Assembly (NCBI GenBank): GCA_903895005.1
Contig: CAITSH010000378.1
Span: 1-8,882, forward strand
Reading direction: 5' to 3'
Origin: an uncultured Pseudomonadota bacterium
GTDB lineage: Bacteria > Pseudomonadota > Gammaproteobacteria > Burkholderiales > SG8-39
DNA length: 8,882 nt
Position 1 is the stretch's first letter, and every line of letters begins with the position of its first letter. Below the pieces are notes generated by a model that was given only the letters and a program-made list of their open reading frames with translations, did not search any database and was not told the DNA's origin. Both the position numbers and the translations under genes were made by a program. Below, one piece after another: positions 1 through 6,786 of this stretch.

Positions 1-823
1 CCCAGAAACCGCCGGGGTAGTTGTAATAGAGCGGGCCGCCATCGCTCTCGGAGGGCGTGTGGTGGTTGTGCATGTGCGTGCAGGTGGTCGAGGTGCCAAA
101 GCCCAGGGCAGATACGGCGTCCTGCGCCGATGCCGGCAGGTCGTTGTAGATGCGCGTCAGGTGCGAGCGACCGTACTTGAGGCGGAACAGGATGCCGCCG
201 ACGCCGGTGCAGGAGGAACCATCCACGCCGGTGGTCTTGGCGGTTTCGAATCCCCTGTCAACAAAGCCCCAGGCGTACTGGCCCGCGGCGCCGGCGGGCA
301 TCTCGCTGTGCCAGACATGCTTGTGCTGGACGGCGCGGATTTCGTAGATGTCTTTGGGCGGGTTGAGCAGCCCGGTGTTCTTGTCGGTGCCGTCCCAGGC
401 CTGGTGCGCGAGGTTCGCGTTGGGCGTGGCCTTGGCCATTTCGGGGTGCTCGCGCAGCAGGCGCACTTTGGAGTCAAGCGCATTGCTCGGCGCGCTGGTG
501 GGCTTGCCGCCGCGCATCATCATCGCGTCGGTCAGTTCGGATACGCTGCTCTTGACCGTGTAGGTCGGGGAGGCTTCTTCAAGGCGGCGGAAGGGATCCT
601 TGAACGGGGTGGTCCTGGGGCTGATCATCTCGACGCCGGGGATCGGGCAATCGGAGGCGGCAAACGCGGCGCGCATGCTCAGGCCCGGGATGGGCAGCAG
701 CATGCCGGTGCTGGCGCTCAACACACCCAGTTTCATCAGATTGCGACGATCAAGACCAGAGCGCGTGAGTTCACGTTGCGTGTCCATGGTGCGCTGGATC
801 AGTTGTTGTTGTTTCTTGTTCAT
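1..823 (-). CDS. Tat-exported multicopper oxidase, N-terminal part (partial)
   Basis: The gene starts at the ATG at 823-821 and runs off the left edge, giving 274 residues. The start is supported by a GGAG element nine bases upstream. The N-terminus has a long polar region, a twin-arginine motif (DRRNLMKLG, R26-R27), a hydrophobic stretch at about 32-50 and a plausible cleavage site after AFA at 53-55, so the product should cross the membrane folded. Residues 248-262 carry CTHMHNHHTPSESDG. The H250-x-H252 pair followed by SESDG matches the first copper-ligand block (type 2/3 site) of multicopper oxidases. These enzymes take electrons from organic substrates or metal ions and reduce O2 to water. 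The first block sits far from the N-terminus (residue 250), which suggests a large enzyme rather than a compact three-domain laccase. The remaining copper ligands, including the type 1 site, lie outside the window, so the substrate is unknown. Upstream is a sigma-54-type promoter. Family call fairly sure; subfamily not. Confidence 0.8.
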   Translation of the reverse strand, partial: MNKKQQQLIQRTMDTQRELTRSGLDRRNLMKLGVLSASTGMLLPIPGLSMRAAFAASDCPIPGVEMISPRTTPFKDPFRRLEEASPTYTVKSSVSELTDAMMMRGGKPTSAPSNALDSKVRLLREHPEMAKATPNANLAHQAWDGTDKNTGLLNPPKDIYEIRAVQHKHVWHSEMPAGAAGQYAWGFVDRGFETAKTTGVDGSSCTGVGGILFRLKYGRSHLTRIYNDLPASAQDAVSALGFGTSTTCTHMHNHHTPSESDGGPLYYNYPGGFW

Positions 824-855
824 TCTTAATTGCTCCAGTTGAATATTTCGTATTA

Positions 856-873
856 GACAGGTTCGACAGGTTT
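856..873. repeat. Two-copy 9-bp direct repeat in the oxidase leader
   Basis: GACAGGTTC at 856-864 is followed directly by GACAGGTTT at 865-873. It lies just downstream of the predicted sigma-54 start (about 876), so it would fall in the 5' leader of the oxidase mRNA. It could be a binding site or chance; no function is assigned. Confidence 0.4.
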
Positions 874-886
874 CGGAATCCTTATG

Positions 887-902
887 AGCATGGGCTGTGC
901 CA
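887..902 (-). promoter_or_regulatory. sigma-54 (-24/-12) promoter of the multicopper oxidase gene
   Basis: On the minus strand this reads TGGCACAGCCCATGCT, preceded by C. Against the consensus YTGGCACGRNNNTTGCW only two positions differ (G to A after TGGCAC, and T to A before TGC). The invariant GG and GC pairs are present at the correct spacing. Transcription would start near 876, giving a leader of about 52 nt with a GGAG ribosome-binding site before the ATG at 823. An IHF-like site and palindromes upstream complete a typical sigma-54 layout. Such promoters need an AAA+ activator, and part of one is encoded at 8532-8882. Confidence 0.72.
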
Positions 903-930
903 GTCCGTGCCCGCTTGCCTAAAAAGCTCA

Positions 931-943
931 TAAAATATTGTTT
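931..943 (-). promoter_or_regulatory. IHF-like binding site in an AT-rich tract
   Basis: The minus strand reads AAACAATATTTTA, one mismatch from the IHF consensus WATCAANNNNTTR. The 5' side of the site (944-962 on plus) is almost pure A/T, as expected for the flank IHF wraps. The tract stands out in a GC-rich region. It is centred about 60 bp upstream of the predicted sigma-54 start, between the promoter and the palindromes, where IHF bends DNA in many sigma-54 systems. Confidence 0.5.
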
Positions 944-993
944 TTAAATTAATAAATAAATTCCGCATGGCGCGGCGACAAGGGTGTTGAACT

Positions 994-1041
994 TGGGTGA
1001 CCACACCCATGCCCCACCCAATTGGGTGATATCAACCAATT
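994..1041. promoter_or_regulatory. Cluster of overlapping palindromes, probable activator binding sites
   Basis: Three inverted repeats lie within 48 bp. First, TGGGTG (994-999) and CACCCA (1004-1009) with a 4-base gap. Second, a perfect 14-bp palindrome CACCCAATTGGGTG at 1015-1028. Third, a 22-bp palindrome at 1020-1041 with arms AATTGG and CCAATT around TGATATCA and a single mismatched base pair. The second and third overlap, so they may compete or represent alternative binding modes. The cluster is about 125-155 bp upstream of the predicted oxidase transcription start, where enhancer sites of sigma-54 activators usually lie. It could instead, or also, control the response regulator gene 280 bp away on the other side. 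Confidence 0.6.
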
Positions 1042-1323
1042 CCTGTCGATTCTGAATGACGCCTGGAGGCATCGCCGGCCACAGATTCTTAAAGTCGCTT
1101 ACCCCGGCGACTGCGCAAGGGGAAGCGAAGCCCAGGCCCCGAAATCAACCACACGCCGTCGCGAATCCATGCACAGAAAGCAATAGAATGTGAACCCTGC
1201 ACGCGCCCCCCTTGTTTGCGCCTTATGCGCGATGCGCTTGCACATGCTGCGGTTCGACACGCAGAGCCAGGCCAAGGCGCAGGTGGCGCCACCGGCCAAA
1301 CCAGAAAAAGCGAGTGCCAAACC
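1042..1323. other. Upstream region of the response regulator gene, no clear promoter
   Basis: This stretch precedes the response regulator start. It holds a small inverted repeat, AGTCGC (1093-1098) and GCGACT (1107-1112). No convincing sigma-70 hexamer pair was found by eye. The reading frame of the response regulator stays open upstream to 1216, but the residues it would add have no receiver-domain character. Confidence 0.4.
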
Positions 1324-2016
1324 ATGTCTCCCCGCATTCTTATTATTGAAGACGACGCCGTGCTGGCCGACGGCATGAGCAGCGTGCTGCGCGCCAGCGG
1401 CCATTCGGTGCACTGCCTGACCGACGGCGTGCACGCCAACGATGCGCTCGCCACCGAAACCTATGACCTGGCCATTCTCGACCTGAGCCTGCCGCGCATG
1501 GACGGCCTCGAGGTGCTGCAGCGACTGCGCGCCCAGCAGGACAAGATTCCGGTGCTCATCGTCACCGCGCGCCATGCGGTGGCCGACCGCGTCGCCGGTC
1601 TCAGGGCGGGCGCCGACGACTACCTGACCAAGCCCTTTGACCTGGCCGAGTTCGAGGCGCGCGTCGACGTGCTGGTACGGCGCATCCGCGACGAGGCGCC
1701 GCGCACCCTGAAATTCGGTGCGCTGGTGCTCGACATCGCCGGCCGCGTGCTGCGGCGCGACGGCGAGCCGGTGGATCTGACCGTGCGTGAACTTAGCGTG
1801 CTCGAGGCCCTGATGCTGCACGCAGGCGAGGTGGTCAGCCGCGAACAGCTCAACCAGCTTGTGGCCGTCGGTGACGAAGACCTCGCCGACAATGTCTTTC
1901 AGGTCCATATCTCGCGCATTCGCAAAAAACTCGGCACAGCCGATGTCAACATCCGCACCGTGCGCGGCTTTGGCTACCAGCTGCAGGCAAGCACGCCCTC
2001 CACCGGCCGTGCCTGA
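1324..2016 (+). CDS. OmpR/PhoB-family response regulator
   Basis: A 230-residue DNA-binding response regulator. The receiver domain (about 1-118) shows the acidic pair D10-D11, phosphoacceptor D53 in LAILDLSLPRMDG, T81 and K103 in the LTKPF motif, so all phosphorylation residues are present. The C-terminal winged helix (about 128-224) ends with the RIRKKLG...IRTVRGFGYQL signature of the OmpR/PhoB class. The ATG at 1324 is chosen because MSPRILIIEDD is the usual receiver start. An in-frame ATG at 1216 would add 36 residues unlike the family. The ribosome-binding site is weak. The stop is 12 nt before the kinase start, so the two genes are almost certainly co-transcribed cognate partners. Overall it resembles the TctD/QseB branch, but the target genes are unknown. 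The family usually binds direct repeats, which argues mildly against it being the reader of the palindromes at 994-1041. Confidence 0.93.
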   Translation: MSPRILIIEDDAVLADGMSSVLRASGHSVHCLTDGVHANDALATETYDLAILDLSLPRMDGLEVLQRLRAQQDKIPVLIVTARHAVADRVAGLRAGADDYLTKPFDLAEFEARVDVLVRRIRDEAPRTLKFGALVLDIAGRVLRRDGEPVDLTVRELSVLEALMLHAGEVVSREQLNQLVAVGDEDLADNVFQVHISRIRKKLGTADVNIRTVRGFGYQLQASTPSTGRA

Positions 2017-2028
2017 ACGGCGCCGCTC

Positions 2029-3531
2029 ATGAGCGACAAACCCGCGCCAAACACGGTCGCAAACAGCGCACCGCCCCGGCCACGCCGTTTTTTCGGTGCC
2101 CGGTCGGCCAGTGAGCGTGCCTCGCCGCTCAGCTATTACCTCCTGTTCGCCCTCAACCTGATCGGACTGCTGATGCTCGCGCGCATCAACGGCCTGCTGC
2201 AAGACGGTTATGTCGAACTGGCCGAGTCCAACGTGACCTGGACCCAGGTCAACCAGCGCACCGCCGCGCTGACCAAGGCGGCGCGCGAGGCCAACGAGCC
2301 GGTCAACGAGGTCTTTCATACCGGGCAGGTCAGTTTTGAGCGCGAACGGCTGCGCATTCACCTGATCGACTTGTTCGCCCTCCTCCAGGCTGAAAAAGCC
2401 GCGCTCGCCCTGTTGCCCCACATCGCGCAGCGCAACCGCCTGCTGTTCAACCTGGAGCAGGCCGAGAAGCACATCAAGTGGATGGCGGCCGAGTCGAGGC
2501 AGGTGTTCAACCACCTCGAAAACGGCCAGAAAAAACAGGCTGACTCGGGCATGGCCCTGAGCGACCGCAAGTACGCTGATTTTCTCGATGTCATGGCGCA
2601 GCGCGACACCATCGTCCAGAGCATCCAGGCGGACCTGTTTTTACAGGGTGAAAAATACCGCGCCGGCCTGAGCAGGCTGGTCTATCTTGGCATTGGCGTG
2701 ATCGTATTGCTCACCGGCCTGGTGGCCTTCTATGGCGTCAGGCTGTCGCTCGAGGCGCGGCGCGCCATGGCCGAAGCGCGCACGGCCGGCGCGGCGCTGC
2801 GCGACTCTGAAGAAAACCTGCTCAGCGTCAACGACAGTCTTGCGCGCCTGCTGTCGGCGCAGCAGCGCTTTATCGCCGACGCCGCACACCAGTTGCGCAC
2901 GCCCATTGCCGGCATCAAGCTGCAGATAGAACGCGCCCTCAAGTCACACACCATGGACGAGGTGCGTCCGGCGCTCGACCAGTTGCACGCCGCGTCCGAG
3001 CGCGTGGTGCGCCTGTCCGGCCAGTTGCTGACCCTTGCCAGCGCCGAAGCCGGTTCGGCGCACGAAGAGGACGTGGACCTGAAAGCCCTGGCGCGCGATG
3101 TCGGCCTGCGCTGGATCGCGCGCGCCCAGGAGCGCGGCATCGACCTTGGCTTTGAGGCGGGCGCGCAGGCTGTGCCGGTGCGCGGCAACACCGTGCTGCT
3201 GGGCGAGATGCTCTCCAACCTCATTGACAACGCCATGCGCTACAGCCCCGACCACGGCACCATCACCATCGCCATATCGTCCGATCCGGCGCCGCAACTG
3301 AGCGTCGAGGACAGCGGCCCGGGCATCCGGCCCGAGGAGCGTGAAAAGGTGTTCGAGCGATTCCATCGCGGCCCCGGCTCAAAGGGCGATGGCGCCGGCC
3401 TGGGCCTGGCCATCGTGCACGACATCGCCCGCTCGCACGGCGCCACCGTCGCGCTCGAGCAGGCGCGTGCGGGGCAGGGCCTGTGCGTGCGCATTACTTT
3501 TCCGCAAAACCAAGATACCGCGGTCGTATAG
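2029..3531 (+). CDS. Membrane sensor histidine kinase, partner of the upstream response regulator
   Basis: A 500-residue kinase. A proline/arginine-rich N-terminus is followed by TM1 (about 34-50), a periplasmic region (about 52-216) predicted mostly alpha-helical and rich in charged residues, and TM2 (about 217-236). No recognisable HAMP domain follows. About 50 residues of heptad-like helix (ARRAMAEARTAGAALRDSEE and on) lead into HisKA with H287 in DAAHQLRTPIAGIK. The ATPase domain has the N box (N401 in NLIDNAMRYS), the G1 box D428-SGPGI and the G2 box GDGAGLGLAIV at 453-463, so it should be active. The AAHQLRTPIAG block is like the TctE/QseC group. It phosphorylates the regulator encoded just upstream. 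The signal cannot be inferred; the helical sensor domain resembles four-helix-bundle sensors only in general composition. The gene ends 78 bp before the convergent hybrid kinase gene. Confidence 0.92.
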   Translation: MSDKPAPNTVANSAPPRPRRFFGARSASERASPLSYYLLFALNLIGLLMLARINGLLQDGYVELAESNVTWTQVNQRTAALTKAAREANEPVNEVFHTGQVSFERERLRIHLIDLFALLQAEKAALALLPHIAQRNRLLFNLEQAEKHIKWMAAESRQVFNHLENGQKKQADSGMALSDRKYADFLDVMAQRDTIVQSIQADLFLQGEKYRAGLSRLVYLGIGVIVLLTGLVAFYGVRLSLEARRAMAEARTAGAALRDSEENLLSVNDSLARLLSAQQRFIADAAHQLRTPIAGIKLQIERALKSHTMDEVRPALDQLHAASERVVRLSGQLLTLASAEAGSAHEEDVDLKALARDVGLRWIARAQERGIDLGFEAGAQAVPVRGNTVLLGEMLSNLIDNAMRYSPDHGTITIAISSDPAPQLSVEDSGPGIRPEEREKVFERFHRGPGSKGDGAGLGLAIVHDIARSHGATVALEQARAGQGLCVRITFPQNQDTAVV

Positions 3532-3608
3532 GTGCTGGCGATGGCCGTCGCGGCGGCTTGCATGCGCGATTGCTCGCTTCGTTGCTGCGCGTGCTTGGTC
3601 GTTCTTTC

Positions 3609-6600
3609 CTAGTTGGGCGGTTTCGCCCCCCGCAAGGGGGCGAAACCGCCCCCCTTTTCGTGCAAGGCGTTTTGCAGCGCCGCCAGCAAGGGGGCCAGTT
3701 GCGTTTGCAGCAGCGTCATGCTGCGCGCCACCGCGATCTGGCTGGCTTTGCTGTCGCGTGCCACGAATGCGTGACACGCCTGATCGAGCACGGACGCAGC
3801 CTGGCACACCGCATGCGCGCCAATGCTGCCGGACACGCCCTTGAGCGAATGCGCGAGGCGGTGGGCGTCTACCCAGTTGCCGCCTGAAACGAGCGTGATG
3901 ATGTTCTGGTCCATATCGGACCAATCCGCTGCAAACTGGCGCAACATGGACAGGTAAAACGCCGGCCTTCCGCCGCAAAGCGCGAGGCCTTTTTGCATGT
4001 CCAGCCCGGCTATGGCCACATCGGGCAGGCGTGGCGCGGCCGACGACGGCCCGACCTCAAAACCGAGCGCACCAGCGGCATCGAGGACACCATCAGGGGT
4101 GCGCTGCGCCACAGGCGCAGCAGGCCCGGGACGCGCACGAATCCAGCGCCGCAGCGCCTGGCGCAACAGGTACGGTTCTATCGGCTTGATCAGATGGTCG
4201 TTCATGCCCGCCTGCAGGCAGCGCACGCGATCTTCGTTCAGCGCATTGGCGGTCATGGCGACGATGGGCAGATCATGCCAGCGCGCATCAGCGCGGATCG
4301 CCGCGGTCGCGGTGAGCCCGTCCATGACAGGCATTTGCATATCCATCAGCACCAGGTCGAAATCGGCGCGCGCCAGTTCGAGCAGGGCCTGCGCCCCGTT
4401 GGGCGCGGTGGTAACGCGCAACCCGTCGATCACCAGCAGCTCGGTGGCCACCTGCAGGTTGAGCGGGTTGTCCTCGACCAGCAGCACATGTGCGCCGGCG
4501 ATGCGCGCACCCGCCTGCTTCTCAGCGTTGCCATCAACGCTGGCATCGCCCGCTTGCGCATTTAGCGTTTCACCCCTGCTCAAGCAGGCCACAATCACCT
4601 CCAATAGCGCGTCCCTGCCGAGGGGGGCGCGGATGATCTGGTCAAAACCCGTGTCGCCCGGGCCCTCGCTGCCGGCGGCTGCGATGCAGATGATACGAAG
4701 CGTGTTCTGCGCGTCTTCTTGATCTTTGGGGTCTTTGGGGTGCTGGGGGTGTTGGGGGTGTTGGGGGTGTTGGGGGTCTTTGCCGTTTTCCTTGTAGTTG
4801 ACATCCGGGACGCCTGGGAAACCCGCCCCTCCCGTGTCAAAGGCCGCAGCGACCGCGCGCAGCTTGCGCGCACCCTGCACCGCGTCCAGCCCGGGGAGGT
4901 TCGCGCTGATGAGCGCGAGACGGTAAGGCTCGCCCGCGAGGGCTGCGCTGCGCAACACCGACTCGGCCTGTGCCGCGTCGGCGACGGCATCTACGGCAAA
5001 ATGCATGCGTCCGAGCAGCCGCATCAGCAACGCCCTGCCCGCCGCGTTCTCATCGGCCACCAGCAAGCGGCCGCCCCAAAATGCGGGCGGCGTATCGTGT
5101 TCGGGCGCGGCCAGGCCGGGGGCGACCAGCGCGGTAAACCAGAAGGTGGAGCCGAGGCCCTGTTCGCTGCGCACACCGACACTGCCGCCCATCATCGCGG
5201 CCAATCGCTTGGAGATGGCCAGACCCAGACCGGTGCCGGCGAACTGGCGCGTATGGCTGTTATCGATCTGCTCGAAATCGTTGAACAGGCGTCTTTGCTG
5301 CTCCGGGGTGAGACCGATGCCGGTGTCAGTCACCTCAAAGCGCAAGCGCGGCTGCCCACCCTCTTCGCCATCTTCGCTGACACGCAGACTGATACTGCCG
5401 CGCTCGGTGAATTTGATGGCGTTGTTGAGGTAATTGATCAGTATCTGGCTGAGCCGGCGGGCGTCGCCGACCCGCTCCAGCAGCACATCCGGCGCGATGT
5501 CCACGCTCAGCTCGAGACCCTTGGCCCGCGCCTGTTCGCCAACCATGCCGATCACATCGAGCAACACCGATGCGAGGTCAAACTCAAGGTGATCCAGGCC
5601 CAGCTTGCGGGATTCTATTTTGCTGAAATCGAGCACGTCGTTGATGATGCCCAGCAGGTGCCGGCCGGAGCTGTTTATTTTTTGCAGGTAATCACGCTGC
5701 TGCGGCGCAAGTTCGGCGTTGAGGGCCAGATGGGACAAGCCGATGACCGCGTTCATCGGCGTGCGTATCTCGTGGCTCATGTTGGCAAGGAACATCGACT
5801 TGGCCCTGACTGCCGACTCGGCGCCCTCAAGCGCGTCGTTGAGCGCAAGCGTGCGCTGCGCCACTTTGAGCTCGAGCGTCTCGTTGAGCCGGCCCGACTC
5901 ACCGACCTTGCGTTCTATTTCCGCGCTCATTTTTTCAAACGCATCCACCAGTTTGCCAATCTCACCCTCGCGACCCTGCGGCAGGTCGATGGCGTAGTTG
6001 CCGGCACGGATGTCTCGGCTGGCGATGACCAGCTGCGTCAAGGGCCGGGTGAGCGGGCTGACGAAAACCCACAGCAACATCGAAAACACCGCAACCGAGA
6101 GCAGCGCTGCGAGCGCGATGTGATCCAGAATGCGCTGTTGCGTGGCCACCAGGCTTTTGCGCGACAAGTCGTAGCGCACCGCGCCCAGCACTTGCGCACC
6201 CAACACCAGCGTGGTGGCGAAGGACTTTTCGGTGGAGGCATTGCGCCTGCCGTCATTGTCCGGGACGCCATTCTGCGCGATGGCGGGCGCGGTCCGCACC
6301 ACGCCATCGCTGGCGATCGTGCGGCCGCTGGCGTCGGTCACGGCAACGCCGATGAGGTCGCGCGACAGCGTGATTTCCCGCACGATGGCCTGCACCGATG
6401 CATAGTCGCGCTGGGCCATCGGCACCGCCAGTGCGGCGTTAAGAACAGGGCCCAGCTGCCGCCCCTGGGCGTCAAGCTCCGCTTCGAGGTTGCCGTCGAC
6501 CAACCTGAGCGTGCTGACCGACACCGCGGCCAGCAGCAGCAGTTGCAGGACGATGCCGATCAGGCACAGCTGCCCCCGCAAGCCCACCCTGTTCCAGTGT

Positions 6601-6638
6601 CCGCGCATTCGTATCGACAGGGCCATGGGGCTTTTCAT
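3609..6638 (-). CDS. Hybrid sensor histidine kinase (HisKA-HATPase-REC-REC-Hpt)
   Basis: A 1009-residue inner-membrane phosphorelay kinase. It has TM1 (about 24-43), a periplasmic domain (about 45-172) with Cache-like features (VQAIVREITLSRDLIGVAVT, then DASGRTIASDG), TM2 (about 173-195) and a HAMP region (about 197-245). HisKA follows with H289 in MSHEIRTPMNAVIG, then HATPase motifs NYLNNAIKF, DTGIG and GTGLGLAIS. Receiver 1 is degenerate: the phosphoacceptor position is S578 (LALISANLPGLD), the usual lysine is missing (IIRAPLGR), and the domain is interrupted by a His-Pro-Gln repeat. Receiver 2 is intact, with D766 in LVLMDMQMPVMDG and K818 in LIKP. The Hpt domain has H930 in HRLAHSLKG. The phosphate path should be H289, D766, H930, then an unknown regulator. 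The last 14 residues are encoded by the terminal hairpin. The gene lies 148 bp downstream of the PhnD-like gene on the same strand, which suggests a ligand-presenting partner. The start lacks a strong ribosome-binding site. Confidence 0.92.
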   Translation of the reverse strand: MKSPMALSIRMRGHWNRVGLRGQLCLIGIVLQLLLLAAVSVSTLRLVDGNLEAELDAQGRQLGPVLNAALAVPMAQRDYASVQAIVREITLSRDLIGVAVTDASGRTIASDGVVRTAPAIAQNGVPDNDGRRNASTEKSFATTLVLGAQVLGAVRYDLSRKSLVATQQRILDHIALAALLSVAVFSMLLWVFVSPLTRPLTQLVIASRDIRAGNYAIDLPQGREGEIGKLVDAFEKMSAEIERKVGESGRLNETLELKVAQRTLALNDALEGAESAVRAKSMFLANMSHEIRTPMNAVIGLSHLALNAELAPQQRDYLQKINSSGRHLLGIINDVLDFSKIESRKLGLDHLEFDLASVLLDVIGMVGEQARAKGLELSVDIAPDVLLERVGDARRLSQILINYLNNAIKFTERGSISLRVSEDGEEGGQPRLRFEVTDTGIGLTPEQQRRLFNDFEQIDNSHTRQFAGTGLGLAISKRLAAMMGGSVGVRSEQGLGSTFWFTALVAPGLAAPEHDTPPAFWGGRLLVADENAAGRALLMRLLGRMHFAVDAVADAAQAESVLRSAALAGEPYRLALISANLPGLDAVQGARKLRAVAAAFDTGGAGFPGVPDVNYKENGKDPQHPQHPQHPQHPKDPKDQEDAQNTLRIICIAAAGSEGPGDTGFDQIIRAPLGRDALLEVIVACLSRGETLNAQAGDASVDGNAEKQAGARIAGAHVLLVEDNPLNLQVATELLVIDGLRVTTAPNGAQALLELARADFDLVLMDMQMPVMDGLTATAAIRADARWHDLPIVAMTANALNEDRVRCLQAGMNDHLIKPIEPYLLRQALRRWIRARPGPAAPVAQRTPDGVLDAAGALGFEVGPSSAAPRLPDVAIAGLDMQKGLALCGGRPAFYLSMLRQFAADWSDMDQNIITLVSGGNWVDAHRLAHSLKGVSGSIGAHAVCQAASVLDQACHAFVARDSKASQIAVARSMTLLQTQLAPLLAALQNALHEKGGGFAPLRGAKPPN
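3615..3651. terminator. Perfect 16-bp hairpin between convergent kinase genes
   Basis: The arms are GGGCGGTTTCGCCCCC (3615-3630) and its exact reverse complement at 3636-3651, with loop CGCAA. On plus it is followed by CCCTTTT, a short T run, so it could end transcription of the two-component operon. On minus it lies inside the last codons of the hybrid kinase gene and has no T run after it. The composition also fits a dispersed REP-like palindrome of betaproteobacteria. Confidence 0.65.
4724..4777. repeat. In-frame 9-bp tandem repeat (6 units), G-rich on plus
   Basis: Six 9-bp units, CTTTGGGGT twice and then variants of GTTGGGGGT four times. On the coding (minus) strand they give a run of His-Pro-Gln and Lys-Asp-Pro triplets within receiver 1 of the hybrid kinase. 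Because the unit is nine bases, gain or loss of copies keeps the frame and changes only linker length. The plus (template) strand has six runs of four to five G separated by four or five bases, a strong G-quadruplex pattern. Confidence 0.9.
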
Positions 6639-6786
6639 ACATCAATACCAACACAACTGATTGTTGATTGCCGGGTTGCTTGCAGGGTGGCGCTTGCGCT
6701 TTAGCGATGCCAGCATTCTTGAAAATGCGATGGCAGCGTCCCTTCCTTGCACGGCGCACACCGGCAGGCCGGTGCGCCCGCCGGCG

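Noticed and set aside
59..829. Plus-strand open frame of 256 codons across the left end
   Set aside because: It is antisense to the multicopper oxidase, which has a Tat signal, a copper-ligand motif and a good ribosome-binding site.
1216..1323. Extended N-terminus for the response regulator from an upstream ATG
   Set aside because: The extra 36 residues are unlike receiver N-termini, whereas the ATG at 1324 gives a standard start.
1099..2514. Minus-strand open frame of 471 codons opposite the response regulator and kinase
   Set aside because: It overlaps two well-supported genes, has no recognisable domain and is of the kind produced by GC-rich codon use on the other strand.
3379..3978. Minus-strand open frame of 199 codons spanning the ends of both kinases
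   Set aside because: It is out of frame with the hybrid kinase and antisense to the other kinase; it crosses the terminator hairpin.
4719..6704. Plus-strand open frame of 661 codons opposite the hybrid kinase
   Set aside because: It is fully antisense to a kinase with clear motifs; long antisense frames are common in GC-rich coding DNA, and its translation shows no known domain and low-complexity starts from the repeat.
6759..6774. CACCGGC/GCCGGTG inverted repeat between the PhnD-like gene and the hybrid kinase
   Set aside because: The loop is only two bases and no T run follows on minus; it could be a weak attenuator, but GC-rich repeats of this size arise often here.
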